A program made the translations under genes and the position numbers. A DNA stretch of 46,762 nt from Deltaproteobacteria bacterium (GTDB lineage Bacteria; Desulfobacterota; Desulfobulbia; Desulfobulbales; SURF-16): positions 1 to 46,762 of the forward strand of contig JAJRUT010000001.1 of assembly GCA_024277655.1 (NCBI GenBank). The letters run 5' to 3'. Positions 8,213-17,162 of this stretch are shown one piece after another (positions within the stretch are counted from its first letter, which is position 1; every line of letters begins with the position of its first letter). The notes under the pieces are model-generated. The model was not told the DNA's origin, searched no databases, and worked only from the letters and a program-made list of their open reading frames with translations.

Positions 8213-8879
8213 TTATGATCTCAGTCGGGGAAACCTTCGCCCTGTAGGCCATAACCTCCACCCCTTGCCGGGCAACACGGGCAAGGGTCTCAGCATAGAC
8301 AGGGTCAATATGGCTTGCCGGAGAAAATGCCGAGCCATCCCCGCGCTGCACACAAAAAAAGATGATACCGCGATGACCGGCCTGCACCAGAGCAAGCAAC
8401 TCTTGCAGATGTTTCTGACCACGGGTCGTTACCGCATCCGGAAACTGAGCCAGATTATCTTCCACCAGGGTGCAGTTTTTAACCTCAACATAGATTTTCT
8501 TCTGCCCTTGTAGCAAAAGAAAATCCAGCCGGGATTTTCCGGACTCAAGCCGAATCTCCGGTTGAATCGAATCAACTGCCCCAACCTCGGCAACAATATT
8601 TCCCTCAAGGGCCTCACGCACCAAGCGATTGGTGTACATGGTATTTATGCCAACCCAGTAGCCAGCAACCTGAATCATCTCCAAGGTGTGGGAATATTTT
8701 CGCTTGATATTTTCAGCCCTTGATATCATCACCGGATTACCACGGGTCAAGCAACCACGCATGGAACCGGTATTAGGGCAATGAACCGTAAAAACAGAAC
8801 CATCACGGCGCCTAACATCCACTAAAAACCGTTTATAGCGCTTAATGAAGATCGCCTCTTCAAGATTTTCAAGTATCAT
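8172..8879 (-). CDS. sfsA: SfsA family protein (DNA/sugar fermentation stimulation)
   Basis: This 235-residue protein of the SfsA family has the family blocks RYKRFLVDVRRRDG, HCPNTGSMRGCL, ESGKSRLDFLL and YVEVKNCTL. The D and E/K in the last two blocks match a nuclease-like fold. Escherichia coli SfsA was described as a regulator of maltose genes and a DNA-binding protein; the molecular role remains unclear. I chose the ATG at 8879 (MILENLEEAIF) because family members begin there. The longer frame to 8948 would translate a tandem heptamer repeat. The 3' end overlaps the convergent secreted-protein gene by 41 bases. Confidence 0.88.
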   Translation of the reverse strand: MILENLEEAIFIKRYKRFLVDVRRRDGSVFTVHCPNTGSMRGCLTRGNPVMISRAENIKRKYSHTLEMIQVAGYWVGINTMYTNRLVREALEGNIVAEVGAVDSIQPEIRLESGKSRLDFLLLQGQKKIYVEVKNCTLVEDNLAQFPDAVTTRGQKHLQELLALVQAGHRGIIFFCVQRGDGSAFSPASHIDPVYAETLARVARQGVEVMAYRAKVSPTEIIITEPLVVQGLAGL

Positions 8880-8895
8880 GGGGTGATGCCGATGG

Positions 8896-8930
8896 AGGTG
8901 TAAGGTGTAAGGTGTAAGGTGTAAGGTGTA
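8896..8930. repeat. five tandem copies of AGGTGTA
   Basis: Five perfect copies of the heptamer AGGTGTA run from 8896 to 8930, about 17 bases before the sfsA start on the minus strand (read there as TACACCT) and 36 bases before the plus-strand gene at 8967. It sits where the promoter or 5' leader of either gene would be. Copy number of such repeats can vary. Confidence 0.9.
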
Positions 8931-8966
8931 ACATAAAAACGCCAACAATAAAGTAAAGATAAAAAT

Positions 8967-9251
8967 ATGGCTGACCGAATAAAAACAAAAAAAGCCGCCG
9001 CCCTACGCTACAAGCCGGGAATAGACCAAAGCCCTACCATGGTGGGCAGCGGTGCCGGAAAAATTGCCGAGCAGATCATTGAACTTGCTAGAGAAAACAA
9101 TATCCCCATCCATGAGGATGCCGATCTGGTTGAGATCCTCGCCCACCTGAAACCCGGCGATGAAATTCCCCCGGCAACCTACGCGGTGGTGGCTGAGATA
9201 CTAGCCTTTATCTACAAGGTAAACGATAACGCCGGCAGACAAAACATTTAA
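8967..9251 (+). CDS. free-standing FlhB/YscU C-terminal-domain-like protein
   Basis: This 94-residue protein corresponds to the cytoplasmic C-terminal domain of the flagellar export switch FlhB (blocks AAALRYKPG, KIAEQIIELARENNIPIHED and LVEILAHLKPGDEIPPATYAVVAEILAFIY). It lacks the membrane domain and the NPTH self-cleavage site: at that position it reads GIDQSPTMVGSG. Such small FlhB-like proteins are known in many flagellated bacteria and may mimic or replace the cleaved domain. It lies directly before the flagellar block, in the same direction, supporting a role in flagellar export. A full-length flhB is expected elsewhere. Confidence 0.85.
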   Translation: MADRIKTKKAAALRYKPGIDQSPTMVGSGAGKIAEQIIELARENNIPIHEDADLVEILAHLKPGDEIPPATYAVVAEILAFIYKVNDNAGRQNI

Positions 9252-9567
9252 CAAAATGTCGCTCCACAGCCGATGAACCAAGGATATCATCAGGAATCTG
9301 TCCATGAACCAGCTGTGTCAGGTTAAGAAATTACGTACCCATAAAACCAGACAAATAGTCAAAATACGGACACCCCCATTGGGCATTTTATTCCCCTTGC
9401 CCCATCCCAGCAAACGACCCTCCAGAAAAATCACGACCCACACCCACAGCTAACACACTGATCTTCTTCAAATAATACAGCAAAACCAACCCTCATCACC
9501 CCACCAAGCCCCACGTGGCATATCCTTTGCTTTAAAGCTCTTAGTATCCAAAACCAAGGAGCAACCC
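9252..9567 (+). other. intergenic leader of the flgF operon
   Basis: This 316-base spacer carries the sigma-54-type promoter at 9516-9531. I see no further gene, repeat or clear terminator in it. C-rich, A-rich composition dominates the remainder. Confidence 0.4.
9516..9531 (+). promoter_or_regulatory. sigma-54-type -24/-12 promoter upstream of flgF
   Basis: TGGCATATCCTTTGCT matches the RpoN pattern TGGCAC-N5-TTGCW with the invariant GG and GC ten bases apart. It ends 36 bases before the flgF ATG. RpoN control of rod and hook genes is common in polar flagellar systems, so it probably drives the flgF-to-flgH transcription unit. Confidence 0.7.
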
Positions 9568-10296
9568 ATGTATATCCAGAACAGACTAGGTCTTATTGAG
9601 GCCACCGAAACCATGATGGCCCAGACAAGACGTCTCGACCAAGTGGCCAACAATCTGGCAAACGTTGATACTACAGGCTACAGGCGTGAAGATATTACCT
9701 TTTGGGAGATGCTGTATAAGGCCAACAACCATCCTGAGCGGGTGGGCAAGGCCATCCACGATGTAACAAACCTCAAGGAAGGCGCTCTGCAACAAACCAA
9801 CAACCCCCTGGATCTTGCCATCCACGGCAATGGCTACTTCAAGGTGGAAACCCCAAACGGCGAACGCCTGACCAGGGCCGGACAGTTTCTTGTCAATAAT
9901 CAGCAGCAACTTGTAACCCAGCAGGGATACCCGGTTCTGGCCGATGGCGGAGCAATAACCGTCGATGGCACCGACATTGCTATTGGCAAAGACGGCTCGG
10001 TCTCGGTTGATGGCAGACTGGTTGGCACCCTGGATATCGTCACCGCAGCAAACCTGCGAGATATCCAGAAGGCCGGGGGCAACCTCCTGCAGATCGCCAA
10101 TGGCGGGGAGGAAGAACCCGCCACCGAAGTTACGGTTAATCAGGGTTATCTCGAGAAATCAAACGTCAGCACCATGCAGGAAATGACTGCTATGATTGAC
10201 CTGCAACGGGCCTACCAAAGCCAACAAAAGATTATCAACACCATTGATGATATGGACGCAAAGGCCATTAGTCGGGTGGGAAAACTAAACGTTTAA
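9568..10296 (+). CDS. flgF: flagellar proximal rod protein FlgF
   Basis: This is a 242-residue rod protein exported through the flagellar type III apparatus. The N-terminus has the rod signature (LDQVANNLANVDTTGYRREDI), the middle has NNPLDLAIHGNGYFKVETPNGE, and the C-terminus has VSTMQEMTAMIDLQRAYQ and ends in a helical region. Length and order fit FlgF, which precedes the distal rod protein. It is first in the flagellar block after a sigma-54-type promoter, 22 bases ahead of flgG. Confidence 0.93.
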   Translation: MYIQNRLGLIEATETMMAQTRRLDQVANNLANVDTTGYRREDITFWEMLYKANNHPERVGKAIHDVTNLKEGALQQTNNPLDLAIHGNGYFKVETPNGERLTRAGQFLVNNQQQLVTQQGYPVLADGGAITVDGTDIAIGKDGSVSVDGRLVGTLDIVTAANLRDIQKAGGNLLQIANGGEEEPATEVTVNQGYLEKSNVSTMQEMTAMIDLQRAYQSQQKIINTIDDMDAKAISRVGKLNV

Positions 10297-10318
10297 TAAA
10301 GCTCACAGGAATAAGATT

Positions 10319-11101
10319 ATGATCCGTGCATTATACACCTCACAAACAGGCATGAGCGCCCAGGAATTACAACTGGATGTCACCTCAAACAACCTGGCCA
10401 ACGTCAACACCACCGCCTTTAAAAAATCAAAGGCCCATTTCGAGGATCTCATCTATCAAACCATGCGGGCCGCCGGGGCCGAAACCGTTGGCGGCAACCA
10501 GGTACCAACTGGTATCCAGGTTGGTATGGGCGTCAAAACAACCTCAGTACAGAAGATGTTCACCCAGGGTGATTACGTCGAAACCGGCAATGAACTTGAC
10601 CTTGCCATTGAGGGTCGTGGTTTTTTCAAGATTAACCATGACGGTGAGGATTATTACACCAGAAACGGTGCTTTCACTGTAGATAGCGAGGGGTTTATCG
10701 TCGACCAGAACGGCGACAAACTGCAGCCGGAATTTGCCGTACCGGCCCAAACCACCATTATAGAAATTGACAGGGGGGGTATGCTCACCGCCATGGATAG
10801 CTCCCAAGAGATCCTTGGCTCGGTACAGCTCCTCATCACCACCTTTATGAATCCGGCAGGCCTCAAGGCCACTGGTGGCAATCAGTACCTGCCCTCCGAG
10901 GCCTCCGGCGACCCGATTGAACAAAACCCCGGCATTGATGGCGCCGGAACCCTGGCTCAGAATTTCCTGGAGATGTCGAACGTCTCCGTCACCGAGGAGA
11001 TGGTAAATCTAATCATCACCCAGCGCGCCTTTGAGGCCAACTCAAAAGGCATCACCACCGCCGACCAACTACTTGAAATCACAAATAATCTGGTGAGATA
11101 A
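10319..11101 (+). CDS. flgG: flagellar distal rod protein FlgG
   Basis: This is a 260-residue distal rod protein. It starts MIRALYTSQTGMSAQELQLD and has SNNLANVNTTAFKKSKAHFEDL, the FlgG-typical PTGIQVGMGVKTTS, ELDLAIEGRGFFKI and the C-terminal NVSVTEEMVNLIITQRAFEANSK. Length is the family norm. Its stop codon shares one base with the ATG of flgA, so translation is coupled. Confidence 0.96.
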   Translation: MIRALYTSQTGMSAQELQLDVTSNNLANVNTTAFKKSKAHFEDLIYQTMRAAGAETVGGNQVPTGIQVGMGVKTTSVQKMFTQGDYVETGNELDLAIEGRGFFKINHDGEDYYTRNGAFTVDSEGFIVDQNGDKLQPEFAVPAQTTIIEIDRGGMLTAMDSSQEILGSVQLLITTFMNPAGLKATGGNQYLPSEASGDPIEQNPGIDGAGTLAQNFLEMSNVSVTEEMVNLIITQRAFEANSKGITTADQLLEITNNLVR

Positions 11102-11829
11102 TGGTACAAACCCATAGGATCACAACCTCCATCTGGTTAACCATCATAAGCCTAATTGTTCTGGCACCAGCAGCCCAGGCGGTCGAGATAACCCTTGACC
11201 ATGACGAGTTGCAAACGGTCTTTCAGGATCTTCTGTTGGCTGAAGCACCATGGGACCAAAACGATCTGGCCATTGACCAGTTCACCTGCAAGCCATCCTA
11301 TGTGAAGATCCCGGCCGGAAAAATCACCTACACGGTCTTAAACCAGATCCATCCCCAATACTTAGGCAGTAAAACCCTGTCTATCATGCTAAATGTTGAT
11401 GGTATCCCCCACCAGAAGATCAAGATGCACGGGGTACTAAACCTCTATGAAGATGTGGTGGTGACAAGCCATCGATTGCGTCGCAATACCATCATCAGCG
11501 AAGATGATCTCACCCTGGCGCGCCGTAAAATCACCGGTTTTGCCCACCAGCTCATCCCTTCAATTTCAGCTGCGGTTGGCATGAAGACCACCAAGACCCT
11601 TGGTGGCGGAGCGGTACTCCTCAGCCGCTACGTCCAAAAACAACCCTTGGTTCTGCGCGGTGACATGGTAACCATCCTTGTGACCAGCGGCAGATTGAAA
11701 ATAACCGCCCAGGGCGAGGCCAAAACCAAGGGGGCCGAGGGAGATATGGTTAAGGTGAAAAACCTTACCAGCCGCCGCATTATTTCGGCCCGGGTTATTG
11801 ATCGCGGTCTTGTAGAAGTTGAACTCTAG
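11101..11829 (+). CDS. flgA: flagellar P-ring assembly chaperone FlgA
   Basis: This 242-residue protein has a Sec signal peptide (cleavage after about APAAQA). It is a periplasmic chaperone for P-ring assembly around FlgI. The N-terminal part is divergent. The C-terminal SAF-like domain has the family signature VVVTSHRLRRNTIISEDDLTL, GGAVLLSRYVQKQPLVLRGD and the terminal KVKNLTSRRIISARVID. Its ATG overlaps the flgG stop by one base, and flgH follows after 11 bases. Confidence 0.9.
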   Translation: MVQTHRITTSIWLTIISLIVLAPAAQAVEITLDHDELQTVFQDLLLAEAPWDQNDLAIDQFTCKPSYVKIPAGKITYTVLNQIHPQYLGSKTLSIMLNVDGIPHQKIKMHGVLNLYEDVVVTSHRLRRNTIISEDDLTLARRKITGFAHQLIPSISAAVGMKTTKTLGGGAVLLSRYVQKQPLVLRGDMVTILVTSGRLKITAQGEAKTKGAEGDMVKVKNLTSRRIISARVIDRGLVEVEL

Positions 11830-11840
11830 GGAGGTACCCC

Positions 11841-12527
11841 ATGAAAACAGTATCCCTCATTATCCTGCTACTCCTCCCCCTCACGGGTTGCGTAAGCAAT
11901 TCTGCCAGGCAGGCATCAACCCTGCCTGAACGCCATAGCCTCCCAGAACTGCATAGAGAAAAAATGCAGGCTGAAGAAGGCTCCATTTACTCCGCCAGGA
12001 CCATGGATCTCTATGCCGACCGTAGGGCGCGTAAGGTGGGCGATATCCTTATGGTGGAAATTGTTGAGACCTCCAATGCCGCCAAAGAGGCCAACACCGA
12101 AACCAAGCGCACCTCTTCCATCGCTGGTGACATCGGCTATCTCTTTCGCTTTTCCGACTGGATGAAGCTCCAGGAAAAAACCCCAGGGGCAAAAACCGTA
12201 CAAGCCAGCCTGTCCAACAACTTTAAGGGCGAAGGCGATACCGATCAGAAATCCACTGTCACCGCAACCATCTCAGCCAGGGTCATTGATATCACCATGG
12301 ACGGCAATCTCGTTATCCAGGGATACCGCCAGATCCGGATCAATAACGACACCCAGCATATCATCCTCTCAGGTCTGATCCGACCCGAGGATATCAGTCC
12401 CCAGAACTCCATCAAATCATCCCTTATTGCCGATGCCCGCATTGAAATGAATGGCGAGGGGGTAATTGCCGATAAACAGCAACCCGGCTGGCTGGCCCGT
12501 GGGGTGGATATGCTCTGGCCATTCTAG
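11841..12527 (+). CDS. flgH: flagellar L-ring protein FlgH (lipoprotein)
   Basis: This is the 228-residue outer-membrane L-ring subunit. The N-terminus is a lipoprotein signal with lipobox LTGC at about residues 14-17, so C17 should be lipidated. Family blocks include SIYSARTMDLYADRRARKVG, DILMVEIVE, NFKGEGDT and the C-terminal GVIADKQQPGWLARGVDMLWPF. A GGGAGG ribosome binding site precedes the ATG. With flgI and flgA it forms the ring genes of a Gram-negative flagellum. Confidence 0.95.
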   Translation: MKTVSLIILLLLPLTGCVSNSARQASTLPERHSLPELHREKMQAEEGSIYSARTMDLYADRRARKVGDILMVEIVETSNAAKEANTETKRTSSIAGDIGYLFRFSDWMKLQEKTPGAKTVQASLSNNFKGEGDTDQKSTVTATISARVIDITMDGNLVIQGYRQIRINNDTQHIILSGLIRPEDISPQNSIKSSLIADARIEMNGEGVIADKQQPGWLARGVDMLWPF

Positions 12528-12625
12528 AGCCGCAAAACCTTGGTGGGAAAAAAATTCCCCCCGGCAAAGCAACTAATTAAACAAGAAAATCAGCACATTA
12601 CCTAGGCGTCCCATATCGTTGATTC

Positions 12626-12641
12626 TGGCATGGGCTTTGCA
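12626..12641 (+). promoter_or_regulatory. sigma-54-type -24/-12 promoter upstream of flgI
   Basis: TGGCATGGGCTTTGCA has the GG and GC dinucleotides at exact -24/-12 spacing and lies 77 bases before the flgI ATG. It shares TGGCAT and TTTGC with the flgF promoter, which supports a shared RpoN input and a second transcription unit beginning at flgI. Confidence 0.65.
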
Positions 12642-12718
12642 ACTTATCTCCGCAAGGCCCCTTTTTTCCCCTGGGCCAAAGTATGAACCTTAACACCGTT
12701 TTTAACACAGGTGGAGCC

Positions 12719-13789
12719 ATGCAAAACAGACAAAAGCTACTCATTATCACCCTTACAGGACTTTTCCTGTTTCTCACCTCTTTAGCCCAGGCAGGGAAAC
12801 TAAAGGATCTTGCCTCGGTTAAGGGGGTGCGCAACAATCAACTGGTGGGATATGGACTGGTGGTTGGTCTTGATGGCTCAGGGGATGGTTCCAAGACTCC
12901 GTTTACCACCCAGGCCTTAAAAAACATGCTTGAATCCATGGGGGTCCACGTCAACAAGGAAGATCTCAAGGTAAAAAATGTTGCCGGTGTTTTGGTTACA
13001 TCAAGCCTCCCGCCCTTTGCCAAAATTGGCCAAACTATCGACGTGACCCTCTCCTCCCTGGGGGATGCCAAATCACTCCAGGGTGGTACCCTTATAGCCA
13101 CCCCCCTTAAAGGTCTTGATAAAAACATATATGCCATAGCCCAAGGGCCGATCTCCATTGGCGGTTTTGAGGTACAAGGCACAACCAGTGGCAGCTTTAT
13201 TCAAAAAAACCATATTACGGTCGCTAAAATCCCCAACGGCGCCAGCGTTGAGCGTGAGGTTCCAGTCAATATTGCGAGTAAAGACACCCTGACCCTCTCC
13301 CTCCACACCCCAGACTTTTCCACCGTCAACACAATGGTGAATACAATCAATACCAGCCTCGGAGGCAAATACGCCATGGCCAGGGACGGGGCCACTGCCG
13401 ACATTAGCGTACCGGAAGAGTACCAGAACAACAGCATTGGCCTCCTTGCCAAAATAGAAAATCTGCATATTAAGCAGGAGCTACGGGCCAAGGTCATTAT
13501 GGATGAACGCACCGGTACCGTGGTAATGGGTGCCAATGTCCAGATCAGTGAACTCGCCGTGGCCCACGGCAACCTGTCTCTGGAAATCAGCGCAGCCAAT
13601 GCCGGTTCAGGGCCGACCCTGCAGGCCAAGGAGGGTAAGGAAAAACTGATCCACCTTAAAAAAGGGGTCACCCTCAACGAGGTGGTTCGCGCCCTCAATG
13701 CCCTGGGTACAACACCACGGGATTTAATCTCGATTTTTCAGTCCATTCAGGCCTCAGGGGCCTTGCAGGCAGAACTTGAAATTATTTAG
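12719..13789 (+). CDS. flgI: flagellar P-ring protein FlgI
   Basis: This is the 356-residue periplasmic P-ring subunit. A Sec signal peptide covers about the first 25 residues (ending SLAQA). Family blocks are GKLKDLASVKGVRNNQLVGY, GLDGSGDGSKTPFTTQ and the C-terminal VTLNEVVRALNALGTTPRDL, IFQSIQASGALQAEL. I chose the ATG at 12719 because AGGTGG stands just upstream and the signal peptide begins there. The ATG at 12683 lacks a ribosome binding site and would add 12 residues ahead of the signal. Confidence 0.95.
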   Translation: MQNRQKLLIITLTGLFLFLTSLAQAGKLKDLASVKGVRNNQLVGYGLVVGLDGSGDGSKTPFTTQALKNMLESMGVHVNKEDLKVKNVAGVLVTSSLPPFAKIGQTIDVTLSSLGDAKSLQGGTLIATPLKGLDKNIYAIAQGPISIGGFEVQGTTSGSFIQKNHITVAKIPNGASVEREVPVNIASKDTLTLSLHTPDFSTVNTMVNTINTSLGGKYAMARDGATADISVPEEYQNNSIGLLAKIENLHIKQELRAKVIMDERTGTVVMGANVQISELAVAHGNLSLEISAANAGSGPTLQAKEGKEKLIHLKKGVTLNEVVRALNALGTTPRDLISIFQSIQASGALQAELEII

Positions 13790-13822
13790 TGACAACCCAG
13801 AAATAATGGCAGAGAAAAAAAT

Positions 13823-14122
13823 ATGGAAATAACCGCACCAACCATAATCCCGACGCCGTCAATAAACAAACAGACCGATGACAAGGAGTTGCGTAAGGCC
13901 TGTGCCGACTTTGAGGCCCACATGACCAACCAGCTCCTTACGGCCATGCGCAAAACCATTCCCACCGATGGTCTTTTCTCCAAGAGTAATGGCGAGGAGA
14001 TGTTTCAATCCATGCTAGATCAGGAACTGGCAACCCAAATGGCGCAGGGCCGTGGCACCGGCTTTGGCGAAGCGTTATATAAGCAACTACTCCAGCAAAA
14101 CAATGGCAAGGGAGGTCTGTAA
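13823..14122 (+). CDS. flgJ: FlgJ-type rod-binding protein, N-terminal domain only
   Basis: This 99-residue protein matches the rod-binding domain of FlgJ (LRKACADFEAHMTNQLLTAM, NGEEMFQSMLDQELATQMAQ, GFGEALYKQLL). It lacks the peptidoglycan hydrolase domain that gammaproteobacterial FlgJ carries. This is usual in this phylum, where a separate enzyme must open the wall. It acts as a rod cap in the periplasm. Its stop overlaps the flgN start by one base. Confidence 0.88.
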   Translation: MEITAPTIIPTPSINKQTDDKELRKACADFEAHMTNQLLTAMRKTIPTDGLFSKSNGEEMFQSMLDQELATQMAQGRGTGFGEALYKQLLQQNNGKGGL

Positions 14123-14619
14123 TGAAGAATCCCCATTTCACAAAACTCATCATCAACCTGCAAAAGCAGATCCAGTTCGCCAAGCTTTTCACCACCCTCC
14201 TTGACCAAGAGCAACAGGCCCTTATTGCTATGGACATGGCAACCCTCACCAACCTGTCCAAACAAAAGGAGAATGGTGCCAAACAAATGGCCTATATTGA
14301 CGAGCAGATCCGCGAGGCCACCGAGGCCATTCTTGATGGCCCGGAAGAGCAGGAAAAAACCCTCAAGGAGGTATGCAAGGTCTTACCGGAGTCCGGAGCC
14401 AAAAAAATATCAATCGGCGCCGCTCTCTTAAAAAAGATCCGCCTGCAGATCGAAGAAAAAAATTACATCAATCTGCGTTTCACCCATGACACGCTACAGT
14501 ACATTGGCGATGCAATTAGGATTATCAGTGATGGCATTGCCACCGACCCAACCTACACAACCCATGGTCTGGGCAAGGCTACCAGTGTGGCCCCAGCCCT
14601 GATCTCCAGAGAGGTGTAG
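14122..14619 (+). CDS. flgN: FlgN-type export chaperone
   Basis: This is a 165-residue, largely helical cytoplasmic protein (KLIINLQKQIQFAKLFTTLL, LDQEQQALIAMDMATLTNL, QKENGAKQMAYIDEQI). Length, helical pattern and position just before flgK and flgL fit FlgN, the export chaperone for the two hook-filament junction proteins. Sequence conservation in this family is low, so context carries much of the call. No flgM-like gene is found beside it. Confidence 0.8.
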   Translation: MKNPHFTKLIINLQKQIQFAKLFTTLLDQEQQALIAMDMATLTNLSKQKENGAKQMAYIDEQIREATEAILDGPEEQEKTLKEVCKVLPESGAKKISIGAALLKKIRLQIEEKNYINLRFTHDTLQYIGDAIRIISDGIATDPTYTTHGLGKATSVAPALISREV

Positions 14620-14621
14620 TT

Positions 14622-17159
14622 ATGCCTGGAATTTCCCATGTCCTTAATCTTGCCAAAGAGGCGTTACTGACCCACCAGTCAGCCATTGCCGTGGCCGGCC
14701 ACAATATCACCAACGTCAACAACGAGGGCTACTCCAGGCAGACCCTCGGCCTCTCCACTCCCTCAGCCACACCCAGTGGCATTGGTATGTTCGGTAACGG
14801 CGTGCGCGGGGATCGGGTGGACCGAAGCTATGACCGCTTCATGGTCCAACGTCTGGTGGATCAGGAATCAACCCTGGCAAACCTCCAGGCCCAGAACGAG
14901 TCCATGCGTATCATCGAGGCCTCCTTTAACGAGGCCCCCGGCATGGCGATGAACGATCTTTTAAGTCAATTCTGGTCAAGCTGGCAGGATCTTGCCACCA
15001 ACCCGGAACTGATCTCATCCCGCCAGACCGTGGTCCAGCAGGCAAACCTGATCAATGAACAGTTCCATATCACGTCCTCGGAAATTGCCAGGTCACGGCA
15101 GGATATCAGTTCAAATATTCAGACCTCAATCCAGACGGTCAACGCCATCACCACCCAGCTTGCCGCAATCAATATTGAAATAAGCAGTAATGAAACAGAG
15201 TTCCAACAACAAAATGACCTGCGGGATGAACGGGACAGGCTAACCAAAGAGCTGGCCCAATACATGGACATCAACTATTTCGAGATGAGTACCGGAGCCG
15301 TGACCATTCTCCTCACCGACGGTCATGCCCTTGTTGAAAACAACGCGTCCTGGGATATCAAATGGCAGGATGACGGTATCGCCTGGCTCTCCACCGATTC
15401 GAACGATACCACCGTGGCCACCCAAATTGGCATAAACTACCCACTCGGCGGTAAAATTGGCGGCTGGCTTGAGGTGCATGATAATCTGGTTGAAGGCCAA
15501 CCGGAAAACTATCTGGGCCGGCTTGATTCCCTTGCCAACTCATTTATCCGCGAAGTCAACCAGATCCATACCCAGGGTGTAGGACTGGTCAGTCATGCCG
15601 ATAAGCTCACCAGTGAAAATCAAGCCAACCGCACCACCCTCCTCCACTCCACGGTGGACGCATCAACGGCCCTGGAGGATATCAGTGATGGGCGGATTAA
15701 TATTAATGGCCGGGATGTGGGCCCCATTGCCGGAGCTGTTGCCAGCGAAGGGGTTGCCATGGGTAAGGCCTATAATGCTGCCACCGCCATCAACGCAGCC
15801 CTGTCTGACGTTCAGGCAAAGCTTACCACCCAGGTTCAGGGGACACCAGTGAATCCTCTGGCAGTGGGTGACAGCCTCAATTTCTTTATTGAAGGGGTTG
15901 AGATAAACTACGCCTTTCAGGTGGGTGATGATGATATCACCGGTACTACCTTTGCCACCAATTTAACAGCCGCCATCAATACCGCCATTACAAACTATAA
16001 CAATCCCCTCCTGACCCCGGAGAACATCCCCAAAATAAAAATTGATGCCGTGCTAGGCGATGGTACAAATGGTGGAGACATCAACGCCATTGTCCTCAGG
16101 AACCGTCAAGAAGGGGACGACGCCAATATTGAGATCACCGGTATTGAGGAAGACCCAACCGTCCTTCCAGCCTATACCATGGAACAAAAAATCGGCCTTG
16201 CTAATGGTGTCTTTATTGCCGATGCCAGCCACAATACCGGCACACTCTCTTTATTTAATCATAAAGGTCGAATTGAGATAGATGCCGGTCCAAACGACAT
16301 ATATCTCACTCAACTTGGCCTGGGTGGAGGAAATGCCACCACAGGTGGCGCAAAAGATGACCCCGGCGATGGCAAGATCATCTTCACGGCAGCGGATAAC
16401 AGCGTGGCAAACTCCATCAATGGCTACGATTATTCCTCCACCTTGAATCTGGACGGTGGCAGTTTCAACATCTGGATCTACAACAGCGATGACACCCTGG
16501 CCCTCCCCCAACCGGTTTCCATTCCCACAGATAGGGCCTATACCTTAGAGGATATTGCCGAGAGCATCAATATTTCCATTATCAATGCCTCAGGGACATC
16601 AAGCTCATGGATTCAGGCCTCGGTGGAAAATGAACAACTGGTACTCACCCCGGATTCGAGCCATAAATTTGCCTTTGGCGGTGACGACTCAAATTTTCTG
16701 GCCACAGCAGGGCTTAACACCTTCTTTGCCGGTAACAGTGCCTCAACGATCAAGGTCACCTCACTACTGCCGGAGAATCTCGAACATGTCGCAGCCGGTA
16801 AGGTCAATGAGTTTGGCGAGATATTCAGAGGCAATGAGCAGAATGCCCTTGATCTCACCAATATCCAAAGAATGGAAGACATAAAGTTTAGAGGGGCAAG
16901 CGACAATACCCTGGATGGCCATTACAACTCCCTCGTTGCCGAGATTGGTCTAAAAAGCCAGACCGTGGAACGGGATTTCCAGTACAACACGCTGGTGACC
17001 GGCCAGCTCACCGAGATGCGTGATTCGGTAAGCGGCGTAAACCTTGATGAGGAGATGGCCAATCTCATCAAATTTCAGCAGGCATACAGCGCTGCGGCAA
17101 AACTCATCAACATCTCCGATGAAATGTTACAAACCCTTCTTGGCACAGTGGCGAGGTAA
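14622..17159 (+). CDS. flgK: flagellar hook-associated protein 1 FlgK, enlarged
   Basis: This 845-residue first junction protein sits between hook and filament. The N-terminus has AIAVAGHNITNVNNEGYSRQ and the FlgK-typical LSQFWSSWQDLATNPELISS. The C-terminus has SGVNLDEEMANLIKFQQAYS and AAKLINISDEMLQTLLG. Typical FlgK is roughly 450-650 residues; the extra length lies in the middle (roughly residues 350-720), which is rich in Ala, Asn, Thr and Gly and probably forms surface-exposed domains. It starts two bases after flgN and is followed by flgL after three. Confidence 0.95.
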   Translation: MPGISHVLNLAKEALLTHQSAIAVAGHNITNVNNEGYSRQTLGLSTPSATPSGIGMFGNGVRGDRVDRSYDRFMVQRLVDQESTLANLQAQNESMRIIEASFNEAPGMAMNDLLSQFWSSWQDLATNPELISSRQTVVQQANLINEQFHITSSEIARSRQDISSNIQTSIQTVNAITTQLAAINIEISSNETEFQQQNDLRDERDRLTKELAQYMDINYFEMSTGAVTILLTDGHALVENNASWDIKWQDDGIAWLSTDSNDTTVATQIGINYPLGGKIGGWLEVHDNLVEGQPENYLGRLDSLANSFIREVNQIHTQGVGLVSHADKLTSENQANRTTLLHSTVDASTALEDISDGRININGRDVGPIAGAVASEGVAMGKAYNAATAINAALSDVQAKLTTQVQGTPVNPLAVGDSLNFFIEGVEINYAFQVGDDDITGTTFATNLTAAINTAITNYNNPLLTPENIPKIKIDAVLGDGTNGGDINAIVLRNRQEGDDANIEITGIEEDPTVLPAYTMEQKIGLANGVFIADASHNTGTLSLFNHKGRIEIDAGPNDIYLTQLGLGGGNATTGGAKDDPGDGKIIFTAADNSVANSINGYDYSSTLNLDGGSFNIWIYNSDDTLALPQPVSIPTDRAYTLEDIAESINISIINASGTSSSWIQASVENEQLVLTPDSSHKFAFGGDDSNFLATAGLNTFFAGNSASTIKVTSLLPENLEHVAAGKVNEFGEIFRGNEQNALDLTNIQRMEDIKFRGASDNTLDGHYNSLVAEIGLKSQTVERDFQYNTLVTGQLTEMRDSVSGVNLDEEMANLIKFQQAYSAAAKLINISDEMLQTLLGTVAR

Positions 17160-17162
17160 GTT

